Source of the DNA: Macrobrachium rosenbergii
Lineage: Eukaryota > Arthropoda > Malacostraca > Decapoda > Palaemonidae
NCBI RefSeq assembly: GCF_040412425.1
Contig: NC_089781.1
Span: forward strand, 48,724,727-48,788,726
DNA: 64,000 nucleotides
Reading direction: 5' to 3'
The position numbers and the translations under genes were made by a program. Position 1 is the stretch's first letter. Each line of letters begins with the position of its first letter. The notes below the pieces were generated by a model, which worked only from the letters and a program-made list of their open reading frames with translations, did not search any database and was not told the DNA's origin. This document shows, piece after piece, positions 58,507 to 64,000 of this stretch.

Positions 58507-58676
58507 AGAAAATCTGAATAGAAAATGGGAATGGTTCCTGATACCCGCCTCCAAGCGGCAGGAATGGGTACTAACCACCTGCCCGGCCACTGCGTGTGCC
58601 GCGAATTTTGAAATTCTGTCGGACTTCGGAGAATACAGCTATATATATATCTGACAGGTAAGTCTCATGAACAAAA
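58507..58676. repeat. Right (5') inverted terminal repeat of DIRS copy 3
   Basis: Reverse complement of the left ITR; ends ctgacaggtaagtctcatga acaaaa, after which the interrupted pogo-like sequence resumes. Confidence 0.93.
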
Positions 58677-59060
58677 AGTATTTTACTCAAAACTACTAGG
58701 CATGAAAGAACACATTTTACAGTACTGTTTTTTCACGCTGATAAAAGATAAATATGTAATTTTATATAATACAATAATATGAGAATACATACAATATCAT
58801 TACAGGATTATGATGAAACCAACTGAAAATAGCAAACGGAACCTGTTCATTTTTTTATAAGGTGTATTTAAGTCATATCGCTACATTTGTATTTTATATA
58901 ATACAATAATATGAGAATACATACAATATCATTACATAGGGTGAACTAAAGCATAACTTTTTAAAATATCCAGGGAAAAGATGCATATTTGTTATGTTTG
59001 TATTTAAAAATACAATACTAATATGTTAACATTACATGCAATAAGTTATATGTCATGTAT
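58677..59060 (+). mobile_element. pogo-like element copy D, right part
   Basis: tcaaaactactaggcatgaaagaacacattt continues the alignment with copy C after its position 49660. It ends without a recognisable TIR near 59060. Confidence 0.68.
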
Positions 59061-61134
59061 GATGTGACCTCCTTGAAAATACCTTCATAGTTAGGTCTTC
59101 AAAAGTCGATCAAAACGCGAGTACCTATGATAAACTCTTTAAAACTCAAATTGGCTGCATTATCATCCCCCTCCTCTTCCAATTTCTATTTATACGTAGC
59201 CATCGCTGTTCGAATATGCAGACGATGGACCGAATCTTGGGAAGTACGCCTTAGAGTGCACATCTCATTCTTATTTGTGTTACAGTGTGTAGTGCCTAGG
59301 TGTGTTGCGGGCTAAACCAAAGGGAAGCCTTGCGTGATTCTTGATTATGTAACCAAAATTCATTGCGTTTTGCCCATCCATTTGGCTTAAAAGGTGGCAC
59401 TTAACTTAAAAGAGCTGTTTTGAGTCTTCTGGTAAATTGTGTAGTACTGACTACCTGTGAGAAATATCATGCTTGCACCTGGAAAATGAGAAGCATGACT
59501 CTTGACTATATTCTGAGAGGTAGCAAGACCACTGACAAAAAATGGCGCCAAGTGGGATAACAAAGCGTCCTTTTCTTGTTCGTCCCAGAGTTGCCGAAGT
59601 GCGGTAATCTCGGGTAAAGTCGGTAAAAAAGAAGTCTACGGAGTTACAATCCAGCACTCAACCAGCGAGGTCAGTAATTTTTACCGACCTGCTTAAATTT
59701 CTCGTATTGGGCAGAAATCCTATGATAAGATGAGTTTCATAATCATTTCTATTATGAACTTTCAACGTATTGTTAAAGATCACCATCACCTCCATACAAA
59801 GAAGATATGTAGGCCTTACTTCACAAGGTGATATTGATTTCATATTTCTATTGTTATTTCTGATAATTTACAGATGTCTATTCTTTCAATCATGAAATTA
59901 ACTTTAATCCAAATGTTAAAATATAATGAAGACATATATGTGTATGGATACAAATTAGTTTTACAATTTCATTGTTTTTTCATAATCAGTACTCCATTTT
60001 TTAATCAAGCACAATATTTTGATATATTATTTAATAGTTTACAAATAACTTTATTTTAACTCATCAATTAGTTTTACTTTACTCAGGAGTTAACAGTATA
60101 ATGAAGAAATATACTTTTATATAATAAAGGTGTTATTAGTGTATGTAAGCCTGTTTCTTTTGTTACCCACCAAGCAGTATCAAAGGGGTAATAGTATAAA
60201 CCTACGTGGCAAAACACTTGGTTTAACTATTTTTTTTTTTTTGTTTGCAGTTGGTGTGTTACAAACACCACTGCTGGTGGCAACCTACCCAAAAGTGTAT
60301 TAAAGTAAATTTAAAAAGGAGTAAGTTATAGAAGAGACTACCACAGCACAGAGCAGTCATATAATAAAATAAAACTGTATATTTTTATCTGCTGTAGCCC
60401 CCACCTACATGTGGTACCTTAGCGGTGGGATTTGCATAACCTAGGCTATATCACTTGATACTGAGTGGCATTTGAAACAATGGCTTTTAAGCAGCAACTT
60501 AGAATAGATGTGGGAGAATATTCCCAGAATACACAGGCAGTTGAGTGAATTTACCCCTGCTCAAATGTCAACTTTAGCAGATAACAGTCATAAAAGGTTA
60601 GTGCAGAGAATGACACTTGTAATGATCTCGCCTTTCTGAGACCAACAGGTTTGAAAACAAAAAACAAGCAATATGGGGTGTAATGACTGACGAAAGGTGA
60701 CAAAAAAAGGAGGAAAGAGCAGAACAAAACCTAAAAGTGACCTTAATATTAAATTATTATTTACAAAATTTACAAGTGAGTAAGGTCCAGGAGAGAAAAA
60801 TAAACTTAAAAGACCAAATCAATAAACAAACACATGAGGCAGCAACATAAAATTCATGTAATTAAACAATTCAAAAGAATTATAATAATACACAGGCAGC
60901 ATAATATCATAAACATGCAGCATAAAGGAATAAATTAATCAAGGGCTGTAAAACCAACACCGCAGGACAACTAAACAGCCGACACGACAACCGTCTAGTC
61001 CTCAGGAACAGTTCTCCAACACTGGACGCCCACGACAGAGTCGAGACGACAACCATCACGTCCAAAAATGCTCCGCTGCTCTGCTGCCATGACCTGCTGC
61101 TGCCCTGGACCTGACTGACGAAGTCTGACTGTCA
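59061..61134. other. No confident gene
   Basis: Mostly AT-rich. A short frame at 59539-59604 has a favourable start context but no supporting exon. Bases 60650-61130 resemble retroelement-flanking sequence (A-rich then GC-rich) without a matched repeat. Confidence 0.4.
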
Positions 61135-61595
61135 TGTATGTCTTAACGTAAGTGCAAGACATGTTATATAACGCCGTCCGTAGACGCGTTCAGTTCAAAG
61201 CTGCAGCTAGATGTTGCGTAATGCTGTAGAGTATAAGTGTAATCAGTTATTGTTGTGTTAGTATTGAATCCGACACACAGGCTTCGATCCTATGAGTTCT
61301 ACCTCATGTATGTAGAATATAATTCCTTATTGTGTATCGAGCTCCGATGCTCATTTGTCTGTTATGATTCCATTGTATATGCTTTTTGTATTTTATATAC
61401 ATCTCTTACCCCCTTCTTCTCAAATGTAGCAGAGGATAAACACGAGCTGAAAGATATAGCTTTATTAACGACCTTCATCCTCGGACATCTGCGACGAGAA
61501 TGGGACCAAACCTCAAATACTAAATACGTACATCATATTTACCTTGCAGGTAAGAACGAAGAATTGTAGTATGTGTTATAAATACCAACACATCA
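61135..61595 (+). repeat. 5' LTR of gypsy element at right edge
   Basis: It begins near TGTATGTCTTAACG and ends ATACCAACACATCA one base before a primer-binding-like TGGCGACGAGG. The 3' LTR is outside the window, so the start is approximate. The 3' portion is involved in a tandem repeat. Confidence 0.6.
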
Positions 61596-61830
61596 GTGGC
61601 GACGAGGATGGGATCAAACCTCAAATACTAAATACATCACATTTACCTTGCAGGTAAGAACGAAGAATTGTAGTATGTGTTATAAATACCAACACATCAA
61701 TGGCGACGAGGATGGGATCAAACCTCAAATACTAAATACATCATATTTACCTTGCAGGTAAGAACGAAGAATTGTAGTGTGTTATAAATACCAACACATC
61801 AGTGGCGACGAAGTCGGTTATGAACGCAGC
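61491..61830 (+). repeat. Tandem repeats of LTR end plus primer binding site
   Basis: gcgacgag or gcgacgaa recurs at 61491, 61599, 61703 and 61805 (spacing 102-108). Each unit contains atgggatcaaacctcaaata, tttaccttgcaggtaagaac and gttataaataccaacacatc, so the LTR end and the primer site are present several times. Confidence 0.92.
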
Positions 61831-62272
61831 AGACAAATGGAGCCTAGCCTACGCATACAACGCTACGCCTAACCTTCAAGCCTACAAGACAACGCCTAGC
61901 TTTAACGGACGGAGTCTACCCTAAGTCGAAGACAGTCTCAATTGGATGCCTTCAACACACTCAGGCCAGCATTCTTGCAGCGCTGCGCCAAGTCAGGAGT
62001 GCCAAAAGGACAAATAGGTTGGTGCAGAGTTAAAAAGAGCTCAAGTAGGTCTATGCTAATATAGCCTACACCAGGGTACCAAGTAGGAGTTGTAAGAGTA
62101 AACAACGAAATAAGGTGGTTTAGCCTAGATAGAAATTTAGTAGGAATTCATAAACTAGGTTTGACAGAGTCTAGTATAGCCTAACCTAGGTTCAAAACTT
62201 CCATTGTTAGCCTAAGTACAAATGCTTCCAAGTTCCTAGCCTAACCAAAACTTTAAGTACCTAACAGCAAAC

Positions 62273-62842
62273 ATGCCGATAGATATCAAAAGTCTAGACT
62301 GCTTTAGTATCGGAGAGCATCCTAAATCAGTGGGTACAAGATGGAAACAGTGGATAGGCAGTTTTGAAATTTACCTAGAAGCACTAGGGAAAGTTGATAA
62401 AAAGCAGCAGAAGGCTTTAATGCTTCATACTGCAGGTAAGGAAGTTCAGGAAGTATACAAAACTTTGAATCTAATGAATGGTTCATTGGAGGACACAATT
62501 GAAGAGCTTACAAACTATTTTGCTCCTCAAGTCAATAAATACTTTGAGCGTCATCAGTTCGTACTAGCATCACAAGAATCAGGTGAGAAAATAGACACTT
62601 TTGTGACAAGGTTAAAAAAATTAGCTGCTACTTGTGAATTTGTTGATATAGAAGAGAGGTTAATAGAGAGAGTTATAGAAGGAAGTAACTCACAAGAGCT
62701 ACAAAAGCAATTGCTACAAGTAAAGAAACTAACCTTGCAAAAAGTTCTGGAAATGGCAAGAGCATTAGAAATGGTTAGTTATCAATCAAATGTCATTGCA
62801 GGTAAGACTCAAACTGACAGCAGTAGCCAGGTAAATCAGTAG
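62273..62842 (+). CDS. Gypsy gag (capsid part)
   Basis: A 189-codon frame starts at ATG and encodes the structural capsid of a Ty3/gypsy element. Key blocks are WKQWIGSFEIYLEALGKVDK, KQQKALMLHTAGKEVQEVYK, FAPQVNKYFERHQFVLASQE and IDTFVTRLKKLAATCEF, typical of arthropod gypsy gag. It ends at a TAG at 62840-62842, and the nucleocapsid part continues in another frame. This is either a decayed site or a programmed frameshift. Confidence 0.88.
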   Translation: MPIDIKSLDCFSIGEHPKSVGTRWKQWIGSFEIYLEALGKVDKKQQKALMLHTAGKEVQEVYKTLNLMNGSLEDTIEELTNYFAPQVNKYFERHQFVLASQESGEKIDTFVTRLKKLAATCEFVDIEERLIERVIEGSNSQELQKQLLQVKKLTLQKVLEMARALEMVSYQSNVIAGKTQTDSSSQVNQ

Positions 62843-62844
62843 CC

Positions 62845-64000
62845 TATAAAAAGAGTTACCAATATGCAAAGAAAGGGCAAACACATCAATTAGTTAAGCC
62901 TAGCCCAGGTATATCCAAGTATAACAAGGGTAAACCAACTGCAAACTCACAGAAAAATCAGAGTCACATAGACACACAAAACCCTCAAAAGAAGCCATGC
63001 TATAGGTGTGGTAGGCAAGATCATTAAAGTAATGATTGGGATAAGTGTCCGGCATCAGGTCAGACATGCGATAACTGCAAGAGACGTGGTCATTTAACAA
63101 GTCAGTGTAAATTTGCCAAGCAAAAGACCACTAAACATATTAATAGAACTGTGAATTCAAATGACAGCTCTAGTTCAAATGAAGACAGTGTACATAAGAC
63201 AACAGAAGTAGAAGAATTTCCATTTCACATAAATTCTGTGAACAAAGATGCACAAAAACGTCTTATGACTCTAATAGAAATAAATGGGAAACTCACACCC
63301 ATGCAGATAGATACAGCTGCAGACGTGACAATAATTTCTGAAAGAGTTGCACAAACAATACCTAACCTAGTGACAAGACCTTCGGACAAGGTGCTCAAAA
63401 GTTACAATGGTACAAACATAGAAGTAGTAGGTTCATCACAAGTGAAAGTACAGTATAATAATCAAGAGATAGGCATGTTACCATTGACAGTAGTCAAAGG
63501 TAAAGGACAAACCTTATTGGGTCTAGATTGGTTAAGATGTATCAAATTAGATTGGCCTAGTATTCTAAGGGTTACAGGTACAAAACAAGAACCAACAGAA
63601 GAAATTTCAATAACTAATCTTCTATCAGATTATAAAGAAGTCTTTGAAGACAGAGTAGGTACAGTAAAGAATGCACAAGCAGTCTTAGTTTTGAAGGAGA
63701 ATGCCACTCCAAGATTTTTTGCTCCAAGACCAGTTCCATATGCATTGAAAACAGCTGTGGAAACTGAAATTAGAAGGTTAGAAAACGAAGGTTCATGGGA
63801 AAAGGTAGATTATTCAGATTGGGCTACACCATTAGTTCCAATTGTTAAGGACAATGGTCAAGTTAGGTTATGTGGAGATTACAAGGTAACACTAAATCCA
63901 CAACTGCAAGTAGCTCAACATCCATTGCCAAATCCCAAAGATATGTTCGAAACTTTGTCAGGATGCTCTGTATTTTCTAAGGTAGATCTAAGAAAGGCAT
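62845..64000 (+). CDS. Gypsy nucleocapsid, protease and reverse transcriptase, runs off window
   Basis: The frame continues gag with a basic stretch and a first knuckle CYRCGRQDH, after which a TAA occurs (63027-63029) before SNDWDKC. A perfect CX2CX4HX4C knuckle follows (CDNCKRRGHLTSQC). The protease has IDTAADVTIISERVAQ (D-T-A variant near 63310) and LLGLDWL. RT starts with FFAPRPVPYALK, DWATPLVPIVKDNGQVRLCG and ends the window at FSKVDLRKA. From 63030 on the frame is fully open for about 970 bases, the cleanest coding in the window. RNase H and integrase should follow beyond 64000. Confidence 0.88.

Larger units (their letters stand above)
52130..58676 (-). mobile_element. Structurally complete DIRS-type retrotransposon (copy 3)
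   Basis: ITRs (52130-52330 and 58507-58676), an internal complementary region next to the 3' ITR (52361-52457), and the minus-strand order gag, RT, RNase H, linker, tyrosine recombinase define a DIRS element. Host sequence on the two sides joins to one continuous pogo-like sequence when the element is removed. It contains a 5S rRNA-like insert in RT, a U6 snRNA-like segment in gag, and an AT-rich insert at 55909-56540. Frameshifts inactivate most genes. Confidence 0.92.

Noticed and set aside
52131..58688. 8 bp target-site duplication TATTTTAA/TATTTTAC at the DIRS copy 3 ends
   Set aside because: The left copy is also present in the internal complementary region as part of the element, so it is element sequence, and removal of the element fits an A-run crossover without duplication.

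Overview
This is a eukaryotic nuclear window packed with transposable elements and simple repeats. Recognisable host coding sequence is limited to a few short exons. Long (TA)n, (GA)n and (CA)n tracts, several DIRS-type tyrosine-recombinase retrotransposons, Penelope-like GIY-YIG fragments, Ty3/gypsy elements, an R4/Dong-like LINE and pogo/Tigger-like DNA transposons together suggest an arthropod, most likely a decapod crustacean. That assignment is an inference; no single diagnostic gene proves it.

Layout. 0.66-7.47 kb: a decayed minus-strand Ty3/gypsy element with both LTRs; its leader holds a 1.8 kb TIR transposon that itself holds a 1.1 kb TIR transposon. 7.7-9.6 kb: microsatellites. 9.6-10.56 kb: 3' end of a Penelope-like element (minus). 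10.56-13.0 kb: SINE-like fragment and an R4/Dong-like LINE ending in (TAA)n. 13.0-14.3 kb: gag-like pseudogene and Tigger-like transposase remnant. 16.31-16.48 kb: one well-formed exon of the checkpoint clamp gene RAD9 (minus). 16.8-21.3 kb: two abutting degraded DIRS copies (minus). 22.2-23.4 kb: SINE and LINE RNase H fragments. 24.0-27.2 kb: satellite of about 380 bp units. 27.2-32.0 kb: a plus-strand gypsy remnant in which integrase precedes reverse transcriptase, split by a 1.84 kb TIR transposon and abutting another Penelope fragment.

32.88-43.07 kb: three phase-compatible exon candidates of an unrecognised plus-strand host gene. A structurally complete 8.0 kb DIRS element (33.5-41.6 kb) lies in the intron between the second and third. 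44.0-49.0 kb: minus-strand gypsy pol with an unusual second protease-like domain between RNase H and integrase. 49.0-52.1 and 58.7-59.1 kb: related pogo-like copies. 52.13-58.68 kb: a second structurally complete DIRS element with inverted terminal repeats and an internal complementary region; it carries a 5S rRNA sequence inside its reverse transcriptase region and a U6 snRNA sequence inside its gag region. 61.1 kb to the end: 5' half of a younger plus-strand gypsy element whose primer-binding-site region is tandemly repeated.

Almost every transposon ORF is broken by frameshifts, stops or insertions. The best-preserved coding frame is the gag-pol at the right edge, which runs off the window. 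The most notable results are the paired 5S/U6 cargo of one DIRS element, two DIRS elements with textbook ITR/ICR architecture and A-run junctions without target duplication, and the buried RAD9 and unknown-gene exons.
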